From Lutraria lutraria (Eukaryota; Mollusca; Bivalvia; Venerida; Mactridae): a stretch of 64,000 nt of DNA. The notes under the pieces are model-generated. The model was not told where the DNA came from. It worked only from the letters and a program-made list of their open reading frames with translations, and made no database searches. Of this stretch, positions 34,201-46,100 are shown in pieces. Position numbers and translations under genes: made by a program. The stretch is taken from positions 10,364,001-10,428,000 of the forward strand of contig OZ026845.1 of NCBI GenBank assembly GCA_964023205.1. Direction: 5' to 3'. How positions within the stretch are numbered: the stretch's first letter is position 1; every line of letters starts with the position of its first letter.

Positions 34201-37200
34201 TGAAGCGTTTACCTACAAGACACGTACCTGTTTGGACATCCCTCTGGTAAAGAGTCTATATGCTCGAGGTACTCCAGACGATGATTGTTCAGATATATTG
34301 TAGAAAGTCAGATATTTGGGGACATCGAAATTGTATTTCATGGCTGCTTCTTTTTCCGTTTGTACTTGGTGTCGAACTATTTTTGTTTGATGATAGCGAG
34401 TTCCACTTTTCGACGACCATTGTGAATTATCAACTTCATGCTGTTCAATGTCAATCGTTTCAAATCTATTTTTGGATCCATGTATGTCAATATCAACTTT
34501 GAAATTAAACATGTGATGGTGGACATTACCAATTAGCTCATCTCGAAGTCGGAAACCGTATTCATCCTCGGCCTTAAATCGTTTAGAAGTAAGAATGTAT
34601 CCAGTAGAAACGGCTTTTACTTCAACAGCCCCATTTTGGTGAAAGATAAAATCAAATATGTAGTCATAATTTACAACCGTAGTAATCGTTCTCACTGTGA
34701 GGACAATATCAGCCATGCCTTCGTAGAATTTATTTGAGCCACCGCTAGTATGGTGGCGCCTTAAAGGTAGTCCAGTATTGTGTTCAAAAACGCAAAAAGC
34801 GCGATCCACGTGGACTGGTTCCTCGTCTGTTTCCATCACGTGATCAGCACTCAAATATGTTGAATGTAACGGACAGTCAGCACCAGAAACAAGAGAGCGA
34901 GCTCTTGCTCCAATTAAGGCGACACTGTCAATATAATCTGCGAATCGTAATGCTGGACTGTTCGCGGAGTAAAATACAGCAATATCTTGTAAACTTAATT
35001 CGTATACAATCCTTTCATTGTTAAATCTGATGTCGAATAATTGAGGACCAGATATGGTGGACATTCTCACATCAAAGTCCCAATTCATATATTTGATATG
35101 ACGTCCATTGATGGAGTATCTTTTACCATTAGGTTCAAACTCTTTAGGTGGTGGGAGTGGCTCCTCTGGAAATAAGTTACCACGTCGGTTCATCGATGAA
35201 TATAAATTCTTATCATTTATAGGGTAGGGAATTTGTGTTTTTTCGACGGTGCCATATTCATAAGCTGTTCGCAAAGTATCAAGCGAATCAAACATCTGAC
35301 CGCCATAATACACTTTATCAATGGTATATTCCTCATATCTCTTACTTGTTAGGTCCATTAACACTAAGAAATCGTATGCATGTAAAGTAGGATATTCTAC
35401 ATCAGGCAGAAGCCAGAACCACATTTTCCTTGCCATTGTTTCTCCACTTGACACAGGGGACATAGGTGTAATCATATGGAACCCAACACATGTGTCCTCG
35501 CAATCAACCAAACTTCCACCGTAACTTTCTCTAATGAGTGTACTAAGGTGTTTGTTAATATGATGAATCACCATTTGGTTAGCAGCCACAAGTTCTGGTG
35601 TTGTCAATGGACGGAAGAGAAAAGGTCTTGTACGTTCCTGATTTATGTAAATTGGGTTAGGTAGAGGTCCCACTACAAATTCTTGAATGTACGGTGCATG
35701 TTTATCTCCCCTGAATACTATAACACGTGCTTCTCTTGTTGGAGCGGCACGTCCTTTATCAAGGTAATTCAACGTAACAGCTTTGTTCGGGATGTGAATT
35801 TCCATTGTATATATATAACTACGGTTACAGAGTATACTATCTGGACGCACCAAGTTCAAGTCTAATTGATGGTACAAAAATTCTCTGATGGATAAGATTT
35901 CCTTTCTAGTGAGATCATGAAATGGCGGGAGTACTTCCGGTGGATCAAGATTAATATTATTGTCACGTGACGGACAGTTTTCCGTTTTGGAATCAAGTTT
36001 AGATTGTAATTGTGAGGCTACGACGGCAAATGCTATAATTAACGCCACCACAGTTACTATCAATACAAACACTACAATTCTGAAGATACCAATCACTCTA
36101 CGGGTTTTCTCTGCTTTCTCTGTGTCTACTTGTTTAGGTTCTGAAAAATAAATTATGCAATCAATGGACTAAGTTGTGCAATGTCAATTGTGTCAATATC
36201 AATATATACCATTTGCAATTTTTTTAACCAGTTAAATTGAAAAGAACAAATTAGAGTAGCTTGCTGGTTACCAATTGTATAGAATATTCCTTACTCGTTG
36301 ACTGTCAATTGTATCCCTTATGTATACCCCTGCATACATACAAGTATAAAAACGGACACACAGATAGAATACGTTTAGCAATATTTACACAACATTCTAG
36401 AAATCACTGAAAACCTCCCAAGTATGATTTTTTACATTCCACCATTGGCAAGTTATTAACATCCTTTTTAAAAAAACTAAAACTTCAAAGTCAAGAACGA
36501 GTCTGGCACAAGCTGCTAGTCTAATTATGTTATCGTTACTGATCCGGGCTTGTGTCTTTTTTATGGAGTATCAATCGTAACTACTCTGGCATTTCAGTAA
36601 CTGAGAAATACACTTTTCTTTAGACAAACGCCGAGGAGTTCCGATTGATGGAGTATAAGCGTACTTTAAGCCGACAAAAAAAAAAATAGGGTTCATAGAC
36701 AGAGAAGCCGGTACTTTCAGGGTACAAGATTCATGTTGGTTGATATTGTACGGCAATTAATACTCTAAAGCGTGTGCTTGTTTGCCTTTAATGTAACAGT
36801 GAGCATTTATCCATGAATGCGGATGGAAATGAACTATTGTCTACTAATATTTCACGTTGAATGAATTTATTTAAGTAATATAGATACACTCATGTTCAAA
36901 ACCTTGCTAAGAGAAATTAATACGAGGGCAAACGTTGCTTTGGTAGGAAGGTGGCTTTTTAATACAGAACAACCTCTCCACAGCGGTCCTCTCTTGAGCA
37001 ACACCCTCCCTGCAGCAATAGCATGATGTTTTTCCACTACACGATTTACTTATTGGTTTAAAGTCCCATAATCATATAAATTTATCGGTCGTAATAGCTT
37101 CTGTTTGTTCTATAACAGAGGAATCCGGAGTGTTTTCCTCCCGTGCGTACTTTATAGCAAGAAAAAATGTTTCCAAAACCACTATCGTATTTTTTTCAAT

Positions 37201-39519
37201 ATCATAAATACTATTTATGTTTTCCCGCAGTCATATTATGTGCACGGCATGAAGTGACGTCACGCGCTCTATATATTTCAAGTTTACAAAAAGCAAAATT
37301 CACAGCGAAATTAGTGTTTTTAGAAGAAAAAGGGCTTGTTTCGTCGGTTATAATTATCCTGGGATAATATCAGGAATTGTTTGTTTTCGCATATATTTTT
37401 GTAGCAAAAAGCTAATGGGACTTTAACCTCTCTAGAGCAACCATGAACACCTCAACAACAACATAATTTTGCTACTCTAAAAGTGTGTTGCTTTGGAGAA
37501 GTTGCACTGCACATGTATTTACAACAATAATGAGTAGCATACACAAATACCTAAATTTAAATAATGAATATTGGAAGCGACCTGTAAATTTTGACAAGCA
37601 ACATCAAAAAGAAATGAAAGGGAGGTAACTCGAAAAATAAGAAAAATCAACGAAGTTTCATAGTAAAATACATTGTTGTTTATCACAAAATCACATGGGT
37701 TTATCATTCTTAGTGGAAGCGAGCGGGGCATGTTTGAATTCAGTAAACGCTGCTTGAATTGTTAATCTGTGAAATGAACTGTTAGGGAACACTTGATTCT
37801 GATAACTGAAACAATCATGTTGGTTAAATTCGAAAAAAGTTTTTGTTAAACTAATTGAGAAAAGAACACTGTAAGGTTAGGAAAACAATGTGAGTTTTTG
37901 AAATTAATGTACAATTTCTTGTCAGATATAGCTTGATACACTTTAAATACTTTAAGTGTTTGTTATCTTACATTATTAAATGTATGTACATGTGTATATT
38001 CAATTTAATACAGTGAATGGTGTACATTAGAATTACTCATGTATATATAAGCCGCACATGACATCAGTTGATATAGAATGCTCAACTTTTATAATCGGTC
38101 AACACGTTTTAAGAACATAACTTTCCGTTACTTTATTAGATATAATGAACAGATAAACCGTAAAATGTAATTCTTTTCTACCGTAGACTTCACATCTTAT
38201 AAAGTAAGGGTATTTTACATTTTATCCATAAGTTATCAAGTAAAACAATTAATCATCCTAAACATTGTCATGGCCTTGTAAAATATTTGATAATCTATGT
38301 GAATTATAAAAGTTGAGCAGTTTATACCTCTGTCATTGTTCACCAGAGTTACTATTCATAAGTAATGTTAATGCATATATATGACGTGTTTAACATTTTA
38401 AGACAAATGTATTGTCATGCGGTTCATGTATAGTTGGTGCATAATGCATAGATAGCAAGTTATTACATGTAACCTAATTACCTATCATCATGTGATCTAT
38501 GCAATTTACGATAAGTAAAATAGAATACAGTACAACCTTTCCAGAGCGGTCCTCTCTTGAGCAACAGCCTCCCTTTAAGAATAGTATATTTTCTTCCTGC
38601 ACGATATAGCTATCAATTTAACCTCTCTAAAGCAACAACCTCTCAACACAACCTTAAAGTTGCTTCTCCCAAAAGGTGTTGTTTTGGAGAGGTTGCACTG
38701 TATATATTCTAAAATATCATTGGATGAATGTCCTTGATAACACTATATTTATTACACGACACGTAAAAGTTTGTTTAAACATATAAGTTTGTGCTTGTTT
38801 CTTTGATAAGTTTATTGAATATTTCAAGTTCAATTATTTCTCCAAATTGTGCCAATTTTTGTGGTAGGTGTTCCTCTAAACGTTTACATAAAACGTTGAA
38901 AGGGTTTCTTTTCCTTTTTTATACGGGGATGGTAAGTAAAACATTCAAAAATTTGACAATGATATACATGCGGATGTTATAAAATTACTTAGGTTTACAA
39001 AATAAGCATATGTAAATAGCATCTTTGGTGAATAAAGGGAATCTTTTTGTAAATGCAATTTTAAAATCAAATGTCAAATATATATATATTAACGTCTGTG
39101 AGTTTATAAACTTAGGCCTATATAGAATTTCGCTTTTCATGACCAATGAAACATTAAATGTGTCAAAAATCAATATTTCTATTCATGAAATTGGAGATAT
39201 CTTTAAGAAAGAATGTACAAAAAAGCAATACATTCAGTATGTATAATATTGATAATTACATGTTTTGGTTCCCAATATATTATACAGTAAAACCCATCAA
39301 AACCGTACCCCATCCAGACTGGACCAAAAGTCCGATTTTCTAAAAATTCCAGGTTTCGCAGAGATTTTGATATACAATCCGAAAAAAGGGACTTGGAAAA
39401 TTGTCTGATTTTCAGGGTATTCCTGTTGTCAGGGAGTCCAGTTTTCAGGGGTTTTACTGTGTATGTAAATCAGACGTACCTTGCAAGTTCATCGGTGCTT
39501 TTGCGTACTCGGCATCCAT
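31278..39519 (-). CDS. Membrane copper amine oxidase, copy 1 (four exons, 816 residues)
   Basis: Coding order: 39519-39480, 36140-34228, 32947-32771, 31598-31278. The phases fit (13 codons + 1 base; phase 0; phase 0; stop TAA). The enzyme oxidises primary amines with O2 and water to an aldehyde, ammonia and hydrogen peroxide (family EC 1.4.3.21). A short cytoplasmic N-terminus is followed by a membrane segment at about residues 29-56 ([19 protein letters not shown]), predicting a type II ectoenzyme like vertebrate AOC3. The TPQ tyrosine is Y505 in NYDY, the copper histidines are in VHHHMF (554-556) and HHIPHMED (721-728), and the catalytic aspartate is D418 in [23 protein letters not shown] is a family hallmark. 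Length is near the 760-residue family norm. The start ATG in exon 1 is in the context AAAATGG. Its tandem copy lies at 43117-49191. Vertebrate symbol AOC is not assigned because orthology is untested. Confidence 0.9.
31942..32099. mobile_element. CAGT family-2 element in intron 3 of amine oxidase copy 1
   Basis: Left end ACAGTAAAACCCCTGTAAAC, right end AGGCTCTACTGT, with CCGGACCTCTTCCGG inside. Confidence 0.65.
33103..33360 (+). mobile_element. tRNA-derived SINE, family c
   Basis: The head GGCCGTGGTCCAGTGGTCAG and ATTCGATTCCCGGTCACC give box A and box B. The body has CCAGGAAAACTGGCTAGGTG and the tail GGCGTTAAACCTAGATAAAT. Related to 54533-54740. Intronic (amine oxidase copy 1, intron 2) and opposite to the host gene. 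Confidence 0.7.
33443..33712 (-). mobile_element. tRNA-derived SINE, family b
   Basis: On the - strand the head reads CCTCCGTGGTCGAGTGGTTA, with GTGGGTTCGAGCCCGG as box B. The body contains TAGGTGAACTGTCCGCC and AAAAGGGGCGTAAAACTCG and is shared with 41444-41605. Confidence 0.7.
36964..37510. mobile_element. CAGT family-1 element split by a TTAA element
   Basis: The left half (36964-37061) starts ACAGAACAACCTCTCC and the right half (37423-37510) ends GGAGAAGTTGCACTG. Together they match an uninterrupted family-1 copy. The interruption is the element at 37062-37422. It lies in intron 1 of amine oxidase copy 1. Confidence 0.7.
37062..37422. mobile_element. TTAA-flanked element nested in a CAGT element, 361 bp
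   Basis: Terminal repeats are AGTCCCAT and ATGGGACT, with TTAA on both sides (37058-37061 and 37423-37426). Other family-1 copies have a single TTAA-containing stretch (AATTTAACCTCTCTA) at the same place, giving a paralogous empty site. No transposase frame. Confidence 0.7.
38527..38701. mobile_element. CAGT family-1 element
   Basis: The ends are ACAGTACAACCTTTCCAGAG and TTTGGAGAGGTTGCACTGT; about 175 bp. Intron 1 of amine oxidase copy 1. Confidence 0.75.
39284..39460. mobile_element. CAGT family-2 element next to a splice donor
   Basis: The ends are ACAGTAAAACCCATCAAAAC and AGGGGTTTTACTGT. It stops only about 18 bp from the donor of exon 1 of amine oxidase copy 1 (39478-39479). Confidence 0.65.
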
Positions 39520-39625
39520 TTTTGTAGAATAAATCCAAGTATGCTAGTAATAGTTCACTGTACACACAACTACTGATAGAAAGTATTCCTTTTCCTTATT
39601 ATGTCCTTATATGGTAAACGTGTAC
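39520..39625 (-). promoter_or_regulatory. Conserved 5' flank of amine oxidase copy 1
   Basis: About 100 bp immediately upstream of the start codon are nearly the same as 49192-49300 upstream of copy 2, including TAGTTCACTGTACACACA, CTACTGATAGAAA and CCTTATATGGTAAAC. It probably holds the 5' UTR and proximal promoter; no transcript start can be fixed from sequence. Confidence 0.45.
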
Positions 39626-40540
39626 ACAAAAGGGACAACTCTTGAAGAACTTGAACAATTTATAAATAAAACAAAATTTTAACCATTCGAAATTAACCAA
39701 CGATTAACTAAACGTAATATCCTTCAGAAAACAAGAACTGGGAAACGTTTGACACTATTACAATTAGAACCTAAAAACGAAAATATGTTCTAAATGAAAC
39801 TGAACTAATCGGTGTTGTCCAATGACAAGAGAAGTATGAAACATCCACGTGTTATGTTCAACATTGCACGAAATAAAATAAATTTCAAGTCGTGTTATCT
39901 TGCTTTAAGTACCATTGACAATACTGATTAATCTTGAATTCAACCAAATATAGATTACAGAACATTCGACGTTTTATTTAAAGGAAAATTTTCGAACTTA
40001 AAAAAGTTTAAAAACAAAAAAACGATACCACTGTAATCTTTGTCATTGAACATTATCAGTTATATCATACACTTTAATGATAATGATGGCAAATCATATT
40101 TTATTCATCCTAGCGAAACGAAACCACGCGAACCTGAGCTACTCGAAACAACTGGATAGAGCTACGAGAAAAAAACTTTATTTCTATACAAACTCATGTA
40201 AAATCACAGTATACGTCACAAAACATCCGTTGTTTACACTTGGGTAAAATCTTCACAGAGATAACAGCTGTCTGGTGAAGAAAATGTTCAACGTTCGGAG
40301 TATGTAATCGGTATGTAAGAGACAGACGTACCTGTCATGTTACATGTACGCCAATGTACATTTTTTGCATCACTAAATGATTTCAGCCTCTGGACTCCCA
40401 ATTCATTCCCGTTTTCCTCTCAAACATTGTTTATAAGAAAATGAGCTTAATTCCTGGTGTTAAGATAGTTTTTTTAAACGCAACTCTTGGATATAAACAA
40501 ATGTATTGTTGCGGTATGTATAGTTAGACTCTCATACCTT

Positions 40541-40800
40541 CAATACTGTTTGAGAATGACTTTGATATATGGTGTACATACGCGACGGAATTGTGACATA
40601 TTTCGACTTGTTTGTATTAAATATTATGTACGTGTAAGCGGTTTTAGTGCATCTGACGTCCTTTGCCTCGAGCCATGATGTTTTAATGATAGCATTATAT
40701 AAGGGCAAACCATTTTATGCTTGTCACATTGGTTCGGTGTAACGATGACACCACGACCGTGTTTGGTCAATCTTTAGTTTCAGGTCCTTCGATTGATCTG
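40541..40800 (-). promoter_or_regulatory. Conserved upstream block of amine oxidase copy 1
   Basis: Clearly homologous to 49688-49966: GTGTACATACGCGAC, GTGTAAGCGGTTTTAGT, CATCTGACGTCC, CCTCGAGCCATGATGTTT and TTGGTCAATCTTTA are shared. It includes a CRE-like TGACGTC. It could be a distal promoter, a non-coding first exon, or simply the edge of the duplicated segment. Confidence 0.4.
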
Positions 40801-41282
40801 ATATTTGAACGCTTGCAGTATCAAAAGTGCCCCTATGATAAATTTAAGTTATTAACTATTAAAATAAACAATGCAAGGATAGACGTAGTTGATATTTTTC
40901 TCTGTGTATGATATCAAGAGAATATAGTACTGACATATATCAGTAAGAGTGTGTCAGTTGAAGCAAAGTTTACATTGAGATAGGAACAGGCCATGTTTTA
41001 TTACAAGCATTTTTGAATATTGTTTGTTGATCTTTGTCTCATAAACGTTTGTCAACAAGTGGGTGTAGACGCCATAAAGCTGTACAGTCAATCCAGGATA
41101 CTATAGCAATCACTTACACAGCCTTTATGCACCAAACAACTTTTTTATGTAAGTATATCATGGTTTATTTTTTTAATAAGTGGACATTTTAAGATGACCA
41201 TTGTACAAAGGTGGCCATCGGTTACAGATGAACATTATTCACTGGTGACCAATACCCTACGTTGTATACTATGCACATATGG

Positions 41283-41437
41283 GATGATCGGTGGTCGAGT
41301 GGTTAAGGGTTCGATTCTCGGCCCGCCTTTCAATGTCAAGGACGTTTGTTCGGTGTCCCCATCCAAACTAATGAGTTAAGAAAATCACAGGAAATGAATG
41401 AGTCAGGTATCGGTGCTTTACATCGGGCACGGTAAAG
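41283..41437 (+). mobile_element. SINE family a, rearranged head
   Basis: GATCGGTGGTCGAGTGGTTA is followed almost at once by GGGTTCGATTCTCGGCCCGCC, so the anticodon-arm portion of the tRNA-like head has been lost. The body AGAAAATCACAGG and GTATCGGTGCTTTACATCGG matches family a. Confidence 0.6.
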
Positions 41438-41443
41438 AAACAG

Positions 41444-41605
41444 TATTGTTTGTTTGTTTGTTTGTTTATACCGAGTGTTACGCCCCTTTTCAACGGTCAG
41501 AGTCATATGTGGCGGACAGTTCACCTAACTATCGTCCATGGGAAGTACCAGTTCTAGACTCCCATCTTCCCGGTCAATAACTGCCTACTTTCTCACATAA
41601 AGGAT
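41444..41605 (-). mobile_element. SINE family b fragment with (TTTG)n tract
   Basis: Starts with a GTTT microsatellite (41448-41468), then ACGCCCCTTTTCAACGGTCA and GGCGGACAGTTCACCTAA, as in 33443-33600. No head. Confidence 0.6.
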
Positions 41606-43116
41606 AAATAACCAGGACAAACTATTTGTTACAAATGTCCGGTTCACTTTTATTTCCCTTCCGCTCTCCCTGGGGTGGGGGTGGGGGGGGGGGGTCTGAA
41701 ATTGGCCGCTAAACAACATATAAATAGATAGATAAATATACCGAACACCACCATTTTATAATCGGTCCTTACTGGATAAATGTTTGACTACATCATAGGA
41801 GTTTTACATCAACAATTTGTATACAGATGTCAAATACATTTTCGTGATTTTCATGGACAAAAAAACAGAACTAGTTTTTTGGGAACTAATGGAAAATAAA
41901 AGAAAGGATGAGTGTATAAGGGAAAATGATTCTTTTTACTATAAAACTACTTATAAATGCTTGAAATTTATGAAATGACGCACAAATTATTAACAAATAA
42001 TCAGAATCCAAACAATTTTGAACTGTGTGGTGTAATGAACACTAATTAAAGTAATTATGTTTACAAGTCTTGTCAGCTTCGTAAAAGAGGATTAGTTTCT
42101 ATATTTATTGTGTATATAAAACAAAGCCATACGTCAATTGTTACGTACATCTTTAATAAGACACTTAATTATTACATAACATAGCTTGGTAAATTGGTAA
42201 TGAAAGAATACATTAAGCATTTCTCTAATTTACTACTTTCCAACCAACATCTTATAGAAATGGTGGATAATTTGTTATCCTATAATATGAGAAAACCTTA
42301 TCTTCTATAATCATATACAAAAAGTCATACGTTATTAAAACACTATACAATGTAAAATATTTCATATCCTTTATAGAAGTATTCGTTATTAAGCTCAACG
42401 CAATGGCCCGTTTAAACACATCGCTGAGCACAGATAGCACGCCTGAGTTTAAAACTCTGCGCGCGTGAATACTTTCAGACATTAACACGTTCAAAGATTA
42501 TTTCTTCTCAAATACGCAATCAATTCAAAATAATGTAAAATGTTCATAAAATGCTAAAATCTCAGCAAACACATATTTAAAAAATAGTCCCTGCAGATTA
42601 ATAATAGATAATGATAGTCACTTTTAATGAGTATTATTTCATTCGCAAATTTGAGAATGAAAATAGAATTGGACTCATGTCTCGGTAAGTGACCTTGCCC
42701 TTATCTCTAATTGTGAACGAACACTGTACAAGAACAAACACATTGTATAAAGGATCGTACATACACTTATAACTGATACGCTCCTAACAAAGTACAACAA
42801 GATCATGATTATCTAAATGTACTTAATAAATAGAACCATACACATTTATTCAAGAACGCGATACAGGATGGTGTAACCTGTTTTCGTGGTATAACCTAAA
42901 CGTCGACCAAATTACTGAACAATAGCCTAATCGTGACTAATTGTTTGCGAAAATCGACGAGCTAGCACAATTTGTAATTCGTTTACAAATATTCTTGAAT
43001 TTCAGGTACACTCGGTTTCTTGCAATGGAGTTATGACACATTACTGCTAAGCGAATCATGAGAACGAGTCAAAACTGTACAAAAAGGCACATATCGTACT
43101 GTCTTCATTCCAATGG

Positions 43117-46100
43117 TTACTCATTAAACAGGCTGCTCGGCTTATTTTCAATTTCCTTGTCAAAATCAGATTTCTTCGGAATACATTGTGAATTTTCAGG
43201 CACACCATAACGGCTTATTTTCAAACCAGAGTTAATGTTCTTTTGATTTCTTGGTTCTATTCTGATGGCGTCGCTTGAACCCATTGCTGGATCCTCGTCG
43301 AAATAATTAAAAGGGAGCAGGAAGAAGGAAAGGTCAAGGCCTACTGTTGAGGTGACTGGGAAATCTTCCATATGTGGAATATGGTGCACACCCATCGTTA
43401 CCCAGGCAACTTGATCCTGAAATAAAATAAAACCATAACTATTATTAAATTTACAAGGTTGCTTCTACAGGGTTATGACTACAATGTACATTAGAGGGAA
43501 CGTATTAAAGCTTAAATTCGTGAACCCAGGTCCTACGGTACATTCATTAAGAACAAAAAACATAGTAACCTAGGACCATGTAAGATTTTACTATCCAGGT
43601 TTACTGCATGGTTTATAAATAGTTATAAATCTCCTTCATCTGTTAATGCATCATAATGGACCAAAAGCAGAGAACTAGTATTCGCCTCATTCCTAAGTAA
43701 ATCTTAATCTAGATGCACTATTGTGTTAAAACACCCACGTTGTAACAACAATTCATTCGTGCCAATTTTGAACAAATCATTTTAAACTTTGTATTTATAA
43801 CTTGACGATGATCCCCTAAACATTAAGTCCCATTTTTGTCACTGAGAGTGGTACTAGTTTTATTGTATACTGTCGATCATTGTACGACTACAATTCATTC
43901 AAACATTACAGCTGATGAGGACAGCTAAGTTCGGATATGAATCTCAAACCATCCAGTACAGCTTTTAATCAAATTATGACAATGATAAAAACGTTTTTAT
44001 GAAATTCGACTATACCATGTGGTGCACTTTTTTCATCTTTACAATAGTTTTATATTTCACCAAGTATATTCTCATCGTCAATCTTTGTGTTTTGGGAATT
44101 TCGTCCCTTAGTTATTTGAGAAGTATATATTTGATAAAAACACCCTTGTCCTTAAACTATCTACATACATGTATATGTTTTAGGAGAAAGGACTTGGCCT
44201 GCTGGGAATTCCGTGATTATTTTAAAACCAATACACTAAGCATTTTATTGAAACCAGTTTTGCAAGTTATACCAAAGAATGCATTTCCAATTTACGATCA
44301 TAAACCAAAAAGGATATTGCATTTTTGTAGACCGGGCAAGTTCTTTTTCGTCCTAGTAAGTGTATATTCACTAAAACCTGTAGATATAGAGCCTTTTTTG
44401 GACGTTATCTTTATTAGAAGCGGTCTATAGGATGGGGTTGAATAGAGTAAGGTTTTAATTCAACGTAAGTATTATACATTAAATCGACTGCACTTGTGCA
44501 ATGTAATTTTATCAAGAATGTGAAAGCCATGAATACAGACATAGAAAGCCTAATTTGAATTATCGAGCGTATTGATGCAGAATACGTGTAAATGAACTTA
44601 TAAGTGTGTGAAAGTTAAAAGTGTACACCAACCTCATCTGTAATTACTTCATCATCATCAATAAAACTCTGAAAGTTCACTACAGGATCTTCTGCATCCC
44701 ATATAGCATACATAGAGCTGCTGCTTTGTTCTGATTCCTTACGTTTTGTTACAGCAACCTGGTACCTGGCCCAAGATATAGATGGTTCCTGTCCTGTACC
44801 TTCAGGCACCAGCTGAATATAAATATTTATAAATAATCAGAAATGGACACATACTCCTACATGTATGAAAAACAGTACATGCACAATGTTATTCTTTTTA
44901 AAGGTGTTACACACGTCTTTTGTTAAAGAGTTTCACACCGATAGAAAACGTACAAAAATGACAATTGGTTAATGATAGATGATTTAAGTTGTTATACATT
45001 TACATCGACGTTTTTTGTTAATGTTGTATCAATTTACGTATAAACACTAACTTCCGAATATCAACAACGTGGATTGTTAGTAAACAAATAGTGTTTTGTT
45101 TTGATGATTGAAATGGATAGCTAAAATAATGACTGAAATGTAAGTTTTTTTAAAAAATATACATGTACAGTTCAGCCTCTCCAGAGCGGCCCTCTCTTGA
45201 GGAACAACCACCATGCAACAACAGCCTTCACTCTGCACGATTGATTTATTAATTTAACCTCTCTAGAGCAACAAACTCTCAACAACAACATAAGTTTGCT
45301 TTTCCAAAAGGATGTTGCTTCGGAGAATGTACTGTACTTTCTTAGCTAAGATATATTTTAAACGAGTTCAATAAGAGATACAGCTTTCTTATAGGATCTT
45401 ATAGCTTTCGTACATGTTCTGTATTGTTTCTTTTAACGTTAATGCTTCTCGGTGATGGTCCATGACAATGAATGAAGCATCACACAATAAGCACCAAGAC
45501 TCAAATTTGTCTGTTCAGCATAACCTATTACATAACGGGAATGTAGTCTAACATATGCAATGTTACTTGTTAGGTCATTAACACTATGAAATCGTATGCA
45601 TGTGCATTAGGAAACTCTACATCAGGAAGAAGCCAGAACCACATTTTCCTTGCCATTGTTTCTCCAATAGACACAGGGGACATGGGTGTTATCACGTGGA
45701 AACCAACGCATGTGTCCTCGCAATCAACCAAACTTCCACCGTAAATTTCTTTAATAAGTATGCTAAGTTGTTCATTGTATAGTGTATATTTTTGTACAAA
45801 GATGATTTTAGCAGAATTTGTCAAATATTCCAGTTACAAGACACGTACCTGTTTGGACATTCCTCTGGTAAAGAGTCTATATGCTCGAGGTACTCCTGAC
45901 GATGATTGTTCAGATATATTATAGAAAGTCAGATATTTCGGGAAATCGAAATTGTATTTCAAAGCTGCTTCTTTTTCTGTTTGCACTTGATGTCGAACCA
46001 TTTTTGTTTGATGATAGCGAGCTCCACTTTTAGTAGACCATTGTGAATTATCAACTTCAAGTGGTACTAAGTCGATTGTTTCAAATCTATTCTTGGTTCC

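Larger units (their letters stand above)
40801..43116. other. Intergenic region between the two amine oxidase genes
   Basis: No coding exon recognised. Holds SINE pieces at 41283-41605, a G-rich run at 41664-41695, and a segment at 42230-42420 resembling 26790-26960. Confidence 0.4.

Noticed and set aside
34260..36151. Several + strand frames over the amine oxidase exons
   Set aside because: Shadows of the well-supported - strand coding exon; the same shadows appear over copy 2.
40332..40338. A tiny ATG exon (two codons) with a GTACGTCTG donor like that of amine oxidase exon 1
   Set aside because: Too short to support; the donor resemblance may be chance or a relic.
43999..44430. 143-codon + strand frame in the amine oxidase copy 2 intron
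   Set aside because: No recognisable domain, antisense within an intron, and no counterpart in the copy 1 intron.
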